Origin: an uncultured Bacteroidota bacterium
GTDB taxonomy: Bacteria; Bacteroidota; Bacteroidia; Chitinophagales; Chitinophagaceae
NCBI GenBank assembly: GCA_903837525.1
Contig: CAILUU010000046.1
Coordinates: forward strand, 1 to 64,000
Direction: 5' to 3'
DNA length: 64,000 nt
Shown: in pieces, positions 38,136 through 47,052 of the stretch
Layout of the letters: each line of letters begins with the position of its first letter
Position numbering within the stretch: position 1 is the first letter of the stretch
Made by a program: the position numbers and the translations under genes
Notes under the pieces: model-generated
Databases searched by the model: none
Seen by the model: only the letters and a program-made list of their open reading frames with translations
What the model was told of the DNA's origin: nothing

Positions 38136-38155
38136 TTAGTTGTTTTTTTGTTTTA

Positions 38156-38171
38156 GTATCCGAATTGATAC
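38156..38171 (-). promoter_or_regulatory. Small hairpin in the rpsO leader
   Basis: GTATC and GATAC pair around a 6-base loop, 20 bases before the rpsO start, within the leader predicted from the -7 box at 38196-38203. S15 autoregulation is known in other bacteria through differently shaped leaders, so a regulatory role here is a guess. Confidence 0.3.
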
Positions 38172-38195
38172 TTTTATTTCTTTTTTAATTGGGTG

Positions 38196-38203
38196 CAAAA
38201 GTA
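38196..38203 (-). promoter_or_regulatory. -7 box of the rpsO-pnp unit
   Basis: TACTTTTG on the minus strand, an exact TAnnTTTG, 60 bases before the rpsO ATG. Confidence 0.5.
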
Positions 38204-38263
38204 CAGGATTATTTTGGCTTTTTCGTGGCAATTTGCCTTTTTTTTTTGAATATTGCTAAAAAT

Positions 38264-39271
38264 ATGAACTATTCATTTGTACTTATAGGTTGTGGCAGAA
38301 TTGCCGAACGCCATGCACAGCAAATAAAACGGCTTGGTAAGCTAGTGGCAGTATGCGATATAGATACCCAAAAAGCTATTGATTTTGCTGAAAAACATAG
38401 TACTAAAGCCTATTTCTCTATTGAAGAGCTACTAAAAAATGAAAAACAAATAGATATAGTCGCTATTTGTACACCAAATGGTTTACATGCTCAACAAACT
38501 ATTTTATGCCTACAAAATGGCATACATGTTCTTTGCGAAAAACCAATGTGTGTTAATGTAGAGGATGGACTAGCCATGATAAAAGAGGCAGAAAGGGCGA
38601 ATAAAAAATTATTTATTGTAAAGTCTTCTCGATATACACCTTGTGTGCAAAGCTTAAAAGCAATAATTGGTGAGGATAAGTTAGGTAAATTATTTAGTTT
38701 TCAGTTAAACTGTGTGTGGAATAGGCCAACGAGTTATTATGCCAATAACTGGAGAGGAACATTAAATTTAGATGGAGGAACACTTTTTACTCAATTTAGC
38801 CACTATATAGATGTTCTAATTTGGTTATTGGGAGATGTAGATACCATAAATGGGTTTAGAACAAATGCGGCTGCTAAAAATATTGAGTTTGAAGATACCG
38901 GAGCAATTGTACTAAAATTAAAAAACGGAGCCATTGGCACGTTGCATTATAGTGTAAATGCTTTTGATAAAAATGAAGAAGTATCGTTAACTATTGTGGC
39001 AGAAAATGGCACCCTAAAATTGGGTGGAGAATATATGAATGAAGTAATTTATCAAAACCCTGTTTTAATAAATATTGAGCAAATAGAAAAAGGAAATACA
39101 GCCAATGATTATGGCAGCTACAAAGGCAGCATGAGTAACCATGATAAAGTGTACGAAAATATTATTAGGGCACTCAATGGCGATGAAAATACAATTACAG
39201 ATGGTGAAGCTGCCTTAAAAACAGTAGCATTTATTGAAAAAATTTACACCCAAATTCCCGTACAATCTTGA
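38264..39271 (+). CDS. Gfo/Idh/MocA family sugar oxidoreductase
   Basis: An NAD(P)-dependent oxidoreductase of 335 residues. It has an N-terminal Rossmann motif (LIGCGRIAERHA), the family block CEKPMCVN with the Lys that is typical of the active site, and a C-terminal alpha/beta domain with FSHYIDVLIWLLGD holding the catalytic-site His. The frame runs back to 38189, but the ATG at 38264 gives the normal family start; the longer form would add 25 hydrophobic residues over the rpsO promoter. Followed directly by two glycosyltransferase genes, it probably makes or changes a nucleotide sugar for a surface glycan. Substrate unknown. Confidence 0.9.
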   Translation: MNYSFVLIGCGRIAERHAQQIKRLGKLVAVCDIDTQKAIDFAEKHSTKAYFSIEELLKNEKQIDIVAICTPNGLHAQQTILCLQNGIHVLCEKPMCVNVEDGLAMIKEAERANKKLFIVKSSRYTPCVQSLKAIIGEDKLGKLFSFQLNCVWNRPTSYYANNWRGTLNLDGGTLFTQFSHYIDVLIWLLGDVDTINGFRTNAAAKNIEFEDTGAIVLKLKNGAIGTLHYSVNAFDKNEEVSLTIVAENGTLKLGGEYMNEVIYQNPVLINIEQIEKGNTANDYGSYKGSMSNHDKVYENIIRALNGDENTITDGEAALKTVAFIEKIYTQIPVQS

Positions 39272-40425
39272 GTCCTATAGTTTTTACAGTAACCAATAAT
39301 CTTACCTACGATCAACGTATGATACGTATTTGTACCAGTTTGGCTAACCAAGGTTATGTTATTACTCTTGTAGGGGTAAAAAACAAAAATGCAACAGCAT
39401 TAACTACTCAACCCTATACACAAAAACGCTTATATTGCTTTTTTAGCAAGGGCTTTGGCTTTTATGCCGAATATAATATTCGATTATTTTTTTATTTACT
39501 TTTTTTAAAAGCCAATGTATTTTGTTGCATAGATTTAGATACTATGCTGCCTATTTATTTTGCAGGAAAGCTACGCAGCAAAAAATTAGTGTATGATGCA
39601 CATGAGTATTTTAGTCAACAAAAAGAAATTATTACCCGACCAAAGTTGTACAAAATTTGGCATTGGATAGAACGAACTTTTATGCCAAAATTTAAACTTG
39701 GTTACACCGTTAGCTATAGCATTGCTAAAGCGTTTAAAGAGTTGTATAACGTAAATCATGAAGTGGTGATGAATGCAACTGTTTTAAACAAAAAAAGACA
39801 TGACTTAATAAAGGATTCTGAAGTAGCAGAAACCAAAGCCCCTTTTGGAACATCACGATTTTTTCGGGAAGGGGTTTGGGGCTCCTTTATCTTATACCAA
39901 GGAGCTGTAAACGAAGCAAGAGGGTTAGAGTTTTTAATACCAGCTATGCAACATGTAGATGCACAATTACATATTTATGGAGATGGGAATTATTTAGCAC
40001 AAACACAGCAATTAATTATCCAAAACAATTTAGCCAATAAAGTGTTTTTAAAAGGTAAAGTATTGCCAACCGAATTAGAGCAGATAACGCTACAAGCTAC
40101 TATTGGTATTAATTTAGTAGAAAATAAGGGTTTAAATCAATACTATTCGTTAGCTAATAAATTTTTTGATTACATGCATGCACAAGTGCCGCAAATAACC
40201 ATGAATTTTCCGGAATATAAGCGTATAAACGATTATGCAGAAGTGGCTATTTTGTTAGATGATTTAAAAGTAGAAACTATTGCAAATGCACTAAATGAAT
40301 TACTAAACAACAACCAAAAATATACCTTGCTGCAAACAAATTGTATAAAAGCAAGAGAACAGTTTAATTGGGGAGTTGAGGAAAATAAATTAATTAGCTT
40401 TTATAAAAAAATATTAGAATCTTAA
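39268..40425 (+). CDS. Glycosyltransferase, GT4-like
   Basis: A 385-residue GT-B-fold glycosyltransferase. Visible features: the N-terminal acceptor domain (TVTNNLTYDQRMIRICTSL, then YDAHEYFSQQ), a linker, and a C-terminal sugar-nucleotide domain with LYQGAVNEARGLEFLIPA and a late motif ATIGINLVENKGLNQYYSLANK, where the acidic donor-binding residues sit. The start is a TTG whose last two bases form the TGA stop of the preceding gene (TTGA overlap), so the two are translationally coupled. The product probably builds a surface polysaccharide or glycolipid; donor and acceptor are not known. Confidence 0.87.
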   Translation: MSPIVFTVTNNLTYDQRMIRICTSLANQGYVITLVGVKNKNATALTTQPYTQKRLYCFFSKGFGFYAEYNIRLFFYLLFLKANVFCCIDLDTMLPIYFAGKLRSKKLVYDAHEYFSQQKEIITRPKLYKIWHWIERTFMPKFKLGYTVSYSIAKAFKELYNVNHEVVMNATVLNKKRHDLIKDSEVAETKAPFGTSRFFREGVWGSFILYQGAVNEARGLEFLIPAMQHVDAQLHIYGDGNYLAQTQQLIIQNNLANKVFLKGKVLPTELEQITLQATIGINLVENKGLNQYYSLANKFFDYMHAQVPQITMNFPEYKRINDYAEVAILLDDLKVETIANALNELLNNNQKYTLLQTNCIKAREQFNWGVEENKLISFYKKILES

Positions 40426-40448
40426 TCGCAGAGATAAGAAGAACACAG

Positions 40449-40487
40449 AGTTTACACAGAGAAAACAACCTCTGCGTAAACTTTTTT
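40449..40487 (+). terminator. Hairpin with T-run between two glycosyltransferase genes
   Basis: AGTTTACACAGAG (40449-40461) pairs with CTCTGCGTAAACT (40470-40482) with one mismatch and runs into a row of T. The left side also has the direct repeat ACACAGAG at 40443-40450 and 40454-40461. It looks like a terminator or a small mobile repeat acting as one, so the next gene may need its own promoter. Confidence 0.65.
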
Positions 40488-40512
40488 ACTCTTTTTTTTG
40501 AGGTGAACAAAA

Positions 40513-41649
40513 ATGAACAACAAACATCTACATATTGTAACGCTTGACACACCTTGGCCAGTAAATTATGGCGGTGTGGTAGATTTGTTTTACAAACTTA
40601 AAGCCCTGCATGAGCAAGGCATGCAAATACATTTACATTGTTTTTGTAGAGATGATGAACCACAAAACGAATTACGTAATTATTGTGTATCCGTTAACTA
40701 TTACAAACGAACTATAGGCTTTAAAAATTTTCCTTACAACCTACCTTATATTGTACATAGTAGAGCTAGTGATGCCTTACTACAAAATTTAAACAAAGAC
40801 AATCACCCTATTTTACTTGAAGGAATACATTGTACTTATCATCTTTTTAACAATACCTTAAACAACCGCAAAGTATTTGTACGCCTACATAATGTAGAGT
40901 TTGAATACTATAAACACTTAGCCAAAAACGAACCTACTCTTTTAAGGCGATGGATTTATTTATACGAAAGTATGCTGCTAAAAAAATACGAAAAAGCTAT
41001 TGCCAACAAAGCCACGTTTATAGCGGTAAGTAAATATGATGTTGCCTTGTACCAAAAACAATTTAATGCAAAACGAATTTCTTTTTTACCTGTTTTTATT
41101 GAGCATCAAAAAGTTCAAACAACTATTACCAATGGCAGCTATTGTTTATACCACGGAAGTTTAAGTATAAACGAAAATGTGAAAGCAGTTAATTGGTTAT
41201 TAAAAAATGTATTCCATACGTTACAAATTCCTTTTGTGGTGGCAGGTAAAAATCCATCGGCACAACTAATAGAAAAAGTACATAGTAACACAACACATTG
41301 TATAATTGAAAACCCCAGCGGTAAAGATTTACAAGATTTAATAGATAAAGCACAAGTAAACATACTCCCCTCTTTTAATGCAACTGGTGTAAAATTAAAA
41401 GTAATAAATGCCTTATTTATGGGTAAGCATTGCATAACTAACCAAGCTGGTGTTGAAGGGAGTGGACTTGAAAACCTATGCCACATATGCAATACAGCTG
41501 AGGAAGTAAAACAAAAAATTGAAGAATTAGTTGAACAACCAATTACTCAAAACGAAATTGATGAAAGACAATTGATTTTATATCAGCTATATAATAATGA
41601 AGAAAATGCTAAAAAACTGGTGCAGTTAATATGGGAAAACAAGTTATAA
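40513..41649 (+). CDS. Glycosyltransferase family protein
   Basis: A 378-residue GT-B-type glycosyltransferase. The N-terminus reads IVTLDTPWPVNYGGVVDLFYKLKAL, a typical acceptor-domain start with the glycine loop; VRLHNVEFEYYKHLA, KATFIAVSKYD, LYHGSLSINENVKAVNWL and a C-terminal block INALFMGKHCITNQAGVEGSGL show the GT4/GT1 layout. It follows the other glycosyltransferase by 87 bases across a hairpin. A surface glycan role is inferred from the cluster. Donor unknown. Confidence 0.87.
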   Translation: MNNKHLHIVTLDTPWPVNYGGVVDLFYKLKALHEQGMQIHLHCFCRDDEPQNELRNYCVSVNYYKRTIGFKNFPYNLPYIVHSRASDALLQNLNKDNHPILLEGIHCTYHLFNNTLNNRKVFVRLHNVEFEYYKHLAKNEPTLLRRWIYLYESMLLKKYEKAIANKATFIAVSKYDVALYQKQFNAKRISFLPVFIEHQKVQTTITNGSYCLYHGSLSINENVKAVNWLLKNVFHTLQIPFVVAGKNPSAQLIEKVHSNTTHCIIENPSGKDLQDLIDKAQVNILPSFNATGVKLKVINALFMGKHCITNQAGVEGSGLENLCHICNTAEEVKQKIEELVEQPITQNEIDERQLILYQLYNNEENAKKLVQLIWENKL

Positions 41650-41669
41650 AATTTTGACTTTTTTAACAT

Positions 41670-42356
41670 CTATACACTTACACTTGCATTATCCCAAACT
41701 TTACCCATTTCTGTTTTAATAGTACGAGCCTTAAATTTATTTATAACCACATAATCATGTGTGGCCATAATAACGGTAGTATTAAAGTCGTTACAAATAT
41801 GAAAAAGCAATTGCATAATTTCATCACTGGTTTCAGGATCTAGGTTACCTGTAGGCTCGTCTGCCAAAATAAGTTTTGGGCTATTTAATAAAGCCCGTGC
41901 AATATCTACCCGTTGTTGCTCTCCGCCACTTAATTCAAAAGGCATTTTAAAACCCTTTGTTTTCAACCCTACTTTATCTAATACATCTGCAATTTTATCA
42001 TCCATTAATTTAACATCTCTCCAACCCGTTGCTTTTAAAACGAATTTTAAATTTTCATTTACATTCCTATCGGTCATTAATTGAAAATCTTGAAAGACTA
42101 CACCTAAATTTCTACGTAAAAAAGGTACTGTTTTCCAGGTTAATCCTTTTAGGTTGTGACCTGCAACACAACCTTCACCTTCTCTTAGTTCCAAATCGCC
42201 ATACATCGTTTTTAATAAACTACTTTTTCCTGTACCTGTTTTGCCTACTAAATACACAAACTCCCCTTTGTCAATACTAATATTTACATCGCTTAAAATT
42301 AGGCTACTACTTTGGTAAATATTTACGTTTTTAAGTTCTACTATTGCTTGAGACAT
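41670..42356 (-). CDS. ftsE: Cell-division ABC transporter ATP-binding protein
   Basis: A 228-residue ABC ATPase. Walker A is GKTGTGKS (38-45), the signature [16 protein letters not shown], Walker [13 protein letters not shown], and the switch His in MATHDY. The segment [26 protein letters not shown] is characteristic of FtsE, which with the membrane protein FtsX controls cell-wall hydrolases at the septum. No ftsX is next to it; in Bacteroidota the two are often apart. It stands alone on the minus strand between the glycosyltransferase gene and purM. Confidence 0.88.
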   Translation of the reverse strand: MSQAIVELKNVNIYQSSSLILSDVNISIDKGEFVYLVGKTGTGKSSLLKTMYGDLELREGEGCVAGHNLKGLTWKTVPFLRRNLGVVFQDFQLMTDRNVNENLKFVLKATGWRDVKLMDDKIADVLDKVGLKTKGFKMPFELSGGEQQRVDIARALLNSPKLILADEPTGNLDPETSDEIMQLLFHICNDFNTTVIMATHDYVVINKFKARTIKTEMGKVWDNASVSV

Positions 42357-42367
42357 ACTTTTTGACT

Positions 42368-42393
42368 TATGAATTATGAATTATGAATTATAA
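42368..42393. repeat. Short tandem of GAATTAT units
   Basis: About three copies of an 8-base unit (TGAATTAT) in the gap before ftsE. Probably slippage in non-coding DNA. Confidence 0.4.
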
Positions 42394-42503
42394 ATTGAAA
42401 AGGCAACTATAATTTTATTAAAGCAAATTTAATCTTTAACCCTTAACAATTTAAAATTAGTTGCAAGTAAATGTTAAAATTGTTCCAGTTAAAACTACTA
42501 TTT

Positions 42504-43673
42504 TCAATACCTTAACTCCTCTTCTCCTATCTTTATTACCAATTCTTTTTTATCACTTTCCTCTACTCTACCAATAATTTGTACATCAATATTAAAAGAT
42601 TTTGCAGCATCAATCATAGTTTGCGCATCTTGTGGCTTACAATAAATTTCTAGGCGGCACCCCATGTTAAATACTTCGTACATTTCTTTATTAGTACTAC
42701 CGCTATTTTGTTGAATGATGTTGAAGATAGGAGGAGGTGAAAATAAATTATCTTTTATTATTTTAAAATTAGCTGGTAAATACCTCATACACTTGGTTTG
42801 ACCTCCACCACTACAATGAATTAAGCCATGTATTTTATCGAAATTATTTTGTAGTAATTGCATTAAAACAGGGGCATAAGTTCTTGTAGGGCTTAACAAT
42901 AATTTGCCAACTGCTAACTGTTCACTACCAACTGCTACAACGTCAGTCAATCTATATTTTCCAATATAAACTACCGCGTCTTCTAAATTATTATCAAAGC
43001 TTTCCTTGAAATTTTCGGCATAAAATTTATTGAGTACATCATGCCTAGCACTTGTTAATCCGTTACTACCTAAACCGCTGTTGTACTCAGTTTCGTAGGT
43101 AGCTTGTCCGTAACTGGCAAAGCCTACAATTATATCGCCAGCTTGTATTTTATCATTAGTTATTATTTTGTTTTTTGGCCAGCGGCAGGTCATAGTGCCA
43201 TTTACTGCAACTGTACGTACTACATCTCCAACATCTGCCGTTTCTCCACCTAAATAATGAATATTTACCCCATACGTTTTAAGTTCATCAAACAAGTGTT
43301 GTGTACCATTTATTATTTGCTCCAACACATTGCCAGGTATCAATTTTTTGTTTCTATCAATGGTGCTATTAAAAACAATAGTATCGTAAATGCCCACACA
43401 TAGTAAATCATCTAAATTCATTACAACTGCGTCTTGTGCTATGCCTTTCCACACGTTAATATCGCCAGTTTCTTTCCAATATAAATAAGCCAAAATACTT
43501 TTTGTACCAGCCCCATCTGCATGCATTACGTTTACAAAATTTTGATCTCCACCCAAATAATCTGGATAAATTTTACAAAATGCATTAGGGTACAAACCTT
43601 GGTCTAACTCTTGTACCGCTGTATGTACTTCCTCTTTTTGGGCACTTACGCCACGTTTGCTGTATAAAGACAT
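42504..43673 (-). CDS. purM: Phosphoribosylformylglycinamidine cyclo-ligase (AIR synthase)
   Basis: A purine-synthesis enzyme of 389 residues that closes the imidazole ring of FGAM to AIR with ATP. The start SLYSKRGVSAQKEEVH is typical of the Bacteroidota form. Further family blocks are HADGAGTKSI, DDLLCVGI, HYLGGETADVGDVVRT and IIVGFASYG in the PurM fold, and IHCSGGGQTK. The frame extends back to 43739, but the ATG at 43673 fits the family and avoids overlap with ribF upstream sequence. It is somewhat longer than the E. coli protein (345 residues). It is divergent from ribF. Confidence 0.92.
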   Translation of the reverse strand: MSLYSKRGVSAQKEEVHTAVQELDQGLYPNAFCKIYPDYLGGDQNFVNVMHADGAGTKSILAYLYWKETGDINVWKGIAQDAVVMNLDDLLCVGIYDTIVFNSTIDRNKKLIPGNVLEQIINGTQHLFDELKTYGVNIHYLGGETADVGDVVRTVAVNGTMTCRWPKNKIITNDKIQAGDIIVGFASYGQATYETEYNSGLGSNGLTSARHDVLNKFYAENFKESFDNNLEDAVVYIGKYRLTDVVAVGSEQLAVGKLLLSPTRTYAPVLMQLLQNNFDKIHGLIHCSGGGQTKCMRYLPANFKIIKDNLFSPPPIFNIIQQNSGSTNKEMYEVFNMGCRLEIYCKPQDAQTMIDAAKSFNIDVQIIGRVEESDKKELVIKIGEEELRY

Positions 43674-43761
43674 TTGTAATTTTGAATTTTTTAATTGCGA
43701 ATTTCTAATTTGAATGCAATTTACAATTGAATTATACATTATTCAATATAAAATTATCAAT

Positions 43762-43769
43762 TAAATTTG
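43762..43769 (+). promoter_or_regulatory. -7 box of ribF
   Basis: TAAATTTG, an exact TAnnTTTG, ending 8 bases before the ATG at 43778. It supports that start over an upstream in-frame codon at 43727. Confidence 0.5.
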
Positions 43770-43777
43770 CAGCAACT

Positions 43778-44701
43778 ATGCAAGTACACTACAATATTGA
43801 TAGCTTACCTCTATTTAAAAATGCCACCATAACCATTGGAACGTTTGATGGAGTTCATTTAGGGCACCAAGTGATTATAAATACGCTTAACCAAGAGGCA
43901 AAAGATGTAAATGGAGAGTCGGTTATTATAACGTTTCACCCTCATCCACGAAAAGTGGTAAGTAGTATAGTTACTGGTATTCGGTTAATTAATACACTGG
44001 ATGAGCGTATTGCGTTATTGGCTAAAACGGGGGTAGATCATTTAGTAGTTGTACCCTTTACCGATTTTTTTGCTAACCAAACTGCCGAGGAATATATAAA
44101 AGATTTTTTGGTAGAAAAATTTAAGCCTACTACAATTATAATTGGTTATGACCATAGGTTTGGAAAAGATCGTAAGGGTAATTATTTATTAATGGAACAA
44201 AAAGCTATAGAATATAACTATACATTAAAAGAAATACCCGAGCATTTGTTAGATGCGGTAAAAGTAAGCAGCACAACTATACGAAACGCCTTGTTACATG
44301 GGCAAATTGAAGAAGCCAATAAACTATTAGGCTATGCCTTTTTTTTTACAGGGCAAGTTGTACATGGCAATAAAATTGGGCGCACCATAGGCTACCCTAC
44401 TGCAAATTTAAAAAGCCATAATGAAGAAAAAATAACTTTAGGCGATGGCATTTATGCAGTGTATGTAACTGTAGTAGGAAAAAAGTACAAGGGTATGTTG
44501 AGTATTGGCTTTAGACCAACTGTTGACGGCAAAAAACGTGTTACAGAAGTTAATATTTTTGATTTTGATGAAGAGATTTATGACCAAACGATTAAAGTAG
44601 AAATTAAAAAACACTTACGAAACGAAGTGAAATTTAATAGTTTAGACGAGTTGAAACAGCAACTACATACCGATAAAGAAAATAGTTTAAAGTGCTTATA
44701 A
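43778..44701 (+). CDS. ribF: Bifunctional riboflavin kinase / FAD synthetase
   Basis: A 307-residue enzyme that makes FMN and FAD from riboflavin. The N-terminal FAD synthetase domain has TIGTFDGVHLGHQ and TIIIGYDHRFGKDRKG; the C-terminal flavokinase domain has GRTIGYPTANL and a closing segment with MLSIGFRPTVDG. The ATG at 43778 gives the family start, close after a promoter box. The stop is one base from the holA stop on the other strand, so the two genes converge tightly. Confidence 0.95.
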   Translation: MQVHYNIDSLPLFKNATITIGTFDGVHLGHQVIINTLNQEAKDVNGESVIITFHPHPRKVVSSIVTGIRLINTLDERIALLAKTGVDHLVVVPFTDFFANQTAEEYIKDFLVEKFKPTTIIIGYDHRFGKDRKGNYLLMEQKAIEYNYTLKEIPEHLLDAVKVSSTTIRNALLHGQIEEANKLLGYAFFFTGQVVHGNKIGRTIGYPTANLKSHNEEKITLGDGIYAVYVTVVGKKYKGMLSIGFRPTVDGKKRVTEVNIFDFDEEIYDQTIKVEIKKHLRNEVKFNSLDELKQQLHTDKENSLKCL

Positions 44702-44702
44702 C

Positions 44703-45701
44703 TTAAGCCATCATTTTTACCACCATTTCTTTTAGTAAAGAGGCATCATTTGTGCCTATAGCTCCAACACCAATACCCTTTAAATTATAGTGATGTAATA
44801 ATAATAAAATACGTTCAATTCCTTCGTATTGGTATGTTTTAATGGTATCTAATGCATTACGTACCGCAGTTTGATTAAAATAAAAATGCGGTTTTAGTGC
44901 AGCTTCGCTTTTGTCTGACATGCCAAAAACTGTATAAATTTTACTAAAACTGGAGTATAATGCAGGCAGCACCATTTGAATAGGGCCGGCTTTTGGGTTT
45001 GCATCAAAATATTGTATAATCGTTAATGCCTTAGCTAAATCTTTTTTTGCAATTGCCGCTTGTAATTCAAAAACATTGTACTCTTTACTAATGCCTACAT
45101 AGTTTTCAATATCATCTTCGCTAATATTTTTTTTGCCTTTTAAGTTTAGCGAAAGTTTTTCTAGTTCATTTACAATTCTATTTAAATCGTTACCAATGTG
45201 CTCCTCTAACAATACTACTCCTTTTGGCGAAATGGTAAATTCTTTAGATGTAACAAACTCCTTTATCCATTCGCCTACTTTATAGTCTTTAAGTTTTTCG
45301 GATACTAGTATTTCGGCATGTTGTTTTATAATTTTATACAACTTAGTCCGCTTATCGTAACCTTTCCCTTTATAGCCTACAATAAAAATGGTAGAAGCTA
45401 ATGGGTTTTCAAAATAACCCTCAAGCTTATCAATCTCCTTCATATGTTGAGCCTCTTTTAACAGCACAACTTGCCTTTCGGCAAACATAGGGTATCTACG
45501 GCAAGCATTTATAACACTAGCCCATTCGGCATCTTTACCATAAAAAATAGTTAAATTAAAACTAGCTTCATCTGTTGTTAAAATATTTTTTTCGGCATAG
45601 TCCATCACCAAATCAATATAATAGTCTTCTTCACCCTCAAGCCAGTAAAGGGGCTTAACGTTTTTCTTTTTAAAATCGGCTATAATTTTTTCGGCACTCA
45701 T
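44703..45701 (-). CDS. holA: DNA polymerase III delta subunit
   Basis: The clamp-loader wrench that opens the sliding clamp (332 residues). It shows the N-terminal block PLYWLEGEEDYYIDLVMDY and IFYGKDAEWASVINACRRYPMF, the middle AAA+-like helices LLEEHIGNDLNRIVNELEKL, and a C-terminal collar domain with YNLKGIGVG. Sequence identity between HolA proteins is low, but the arrangement and the length match. It has its own close -7 box. Confidence 0.9.
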   Translation of the reverse strand: MSAEKIIADFKKKNVKPLYWLEGEEDYYIDLVMDYAEKNILTTDEASFNLTIFYGKDAEWASVINACRRYPMFAERQVVLLKEAQHMKEIDKLEGYFENPLASTIFIVGYKGKGYDKRTKLYKIIKQHAEILVSEKLKDYKVGEWIKEFVTSKEFTISPKGVVLLEEHIGNDLNRIVNELEKLSLNLKGKKNISEDDIENYVGISKEYNVFELQAAIAKKDLAKALTIIQYFDANPKAGPIQMVLPALYSSFSKIYTVFGMSDKSEAALKPHFYFNQTAVRNALDTIKTYQYEGIERILLLLHHYNLKGIGVGAIGTNDASLLKEMVVKMMA

Positions 45702-45706
45702 TGTTC

Positions 45707-45714
45707 CAAAGATA
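45707..45714 (-). promoter_or_regulatory. -7 box of holA
   Basis: TATCTTTG on the minus strand, an exact TAnnTTTG, with 5 bases to the ATG. Suggests a leaderless mRNA. Confidence 0.5.
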
Positions 45715-45915
45715 AGTGTTTAAAAATTTTAATTTTAATGAAAAAGTAGTCATAAAAAACTTACTTTAGCTATAGAAAAGATTAATAAAGTACAATTTCT
45801 CTTTAACTATTATTAAAATTCTTCAAAAGTTGGCACAGTTTTGGAAATATAAGTATATAAATAAAAAAACACAGTACAAACAATTACAAATATCATTTTT
45901 TAAAAACCTTTTATT

Positions 45916-46923
45916 ATGAGTTTTGAAAATTTTCCGACAACAGAAACTCCCCAACAATCTATTGAAGCCCCAAAAGCAAAATCCAATACAAAAAATATTA
46001 TAACTGGTGTATTAGTTGCTGCATTATTATGCACCTGGGGTTATATTATTTATGATAAAAATAAAACTAAGAAAAGCATTGAAACAAAAGATACGTTACT
46101 AGCCACAATATCATCAGAAAAAGATGTGTTGCGTAAAGAATTGGATGATGCCACTATGCGTTATGATATGATTAAAACAAGTAGTGCAAATATGGAGCAT
46201 AGTAAGGATAGTGTAATTACTAGAAAAGATAGAGAAATAGCTGAAAAAAGAACAAAGATTAATCAAATTTTAGCAAAAGCAAATGCTACTAAAGAAGAGT
46301 TAGCCGAGGCTAAATCTTTAATAGCCTCTTTAAATACCGATATAGTTACCTATAGAACAACCATAGAAAAACTAGAGGGAGAAAAATTAGTACTTATAGA
46401 GGAAAAAGCAATGGTGACCAGAGAAAAGGATGTTATTAGAAAAAATTTCGATAGTGCTACTACCGTTATCAAACAAAAAGAAGATGTTATAGATGTAGCC
46501 TCTACCCTTAATGCATCAAACTTTAGTATAATAGGTATTGATGAAAAAAATGGAGGTAAAGAAATTACTACTTCTACTGCAAAACGTGTTGATAAATTTA
46601 GAATTTCATTTGATTTAGATGAAAATAGAATTTCGCCAAGTGGAGAAAAAGAGATTTATGTAAGTATTACAGACCCGGCAGGATTACCCGTAAAATCAGA
46701 CTTTTTAGGTAGTGGTATTTTCAATACAAGAGATGGAGTAGAAAAACCATTTACACAAAAAATGAATATAAACTATACGCAAGGGCAACGCCAAACATTA
46801 AGTATAGATTGGAAAAATGATGGTAAATACGCAACGGGTGAGTATAAAATTGAAGTATTTCACAATGGTTTTAAAATTGGCCAAAGCGTAAAAAGTTTAA
46901 AAAAAGGTGGATTATTTAGTTAA
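45916..46923 (+). CDS. Membrane-anchored coiled-coil protein, unknown
   Basis: A 335-residue protein I do not recognise. It has a short proline/serine-rich cytoplasmic start (1-26), one membrane helix (about 27-46, NIITGVLVAALLCTWGYIIY), a long charged coiled coil (about 48-190, with heptads of Lys/Glu/Leu) and a C-terminal beta-rich domain (200-335) with ISFDLDENRISPSGEKEIYV. The shape suggests a tether or spacer in the cell envelope, with the beta domain outside. It is a single-gene unit, followed by an AT-rich hairpin. No near neighbour hints at its job. Confidence 0.75.
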   Translation: MSFENFPTTETPQQSIEAPKAKSNTKNIITGVLVAALLCTWGYIIYDKNKTKKSIETKDTLLATISSEKDVLRKELDDATMRYDMIKTSSANMEHSKDSVITRKDREIAEKRTKINQILAKANATKEELAEAKSLIASLNTDIVTYRTTIEKLEGEKLVLIEEKAMVTREKDVIRKNFDSATTVIKQKEDVIDVASTLNASNFSIIGIDEKNGGKEITTSTAKRVDKFRISFDLDENRISPSGEKEIYVSITDPAGLPVKSDFLGSGIFNTRDGVEKPFTQKMNINYTQGQRQTLSIDWKNDGKYATGEYKIEVFHNGFKIGQSVKSLKKGGLFS

Positions 46924-46943
46924 AATATTTGCTAAATAAATAT

Positions 46944-46979
46944 AATAAATAAAGGAGTAATTTTGCCCCTTTATTTATT
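46944..46979 (+). terminator. AT-rich hairpin after the coiled-coil gene
   Basis: A perfect 12-bp stem, AATAAATAAAGG with CCTTTATTTATT, loop of 12, starting 20 bases after the stop. No long T-run follows. It overlaps the last codons of the oxidoreductase remnant. Confidence 0.5.
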
Positions 46980-47052
46980 TACAAGCATTTGCTAAAACAT
47001 GCGCAGCAGTTAAGCCAACTGGGCCAGCACCAATAATTATTGCTTTCTTCAT
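46975..47052 (-). pseudogene. Remnant of an FAD/NAD(P)-dependent oxidoreductase gene
   Basis: A 25-codon frame on the minus strand starts with ATG and reads MKKAIIIGAGPVGLTAAHVL, then ANACK and a stop. GxGPxGLTAA is the dinucleotide-binding fold found at the very N-terminus of flavin oxidoreductases and amine oxidases of several hundred residues. Nothing of the rest is seen downstream, where an AT-rich hairpin begins. It therefore looks like the 5' stub left by a deletion. It is too short to function. Confidence 0.65.
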
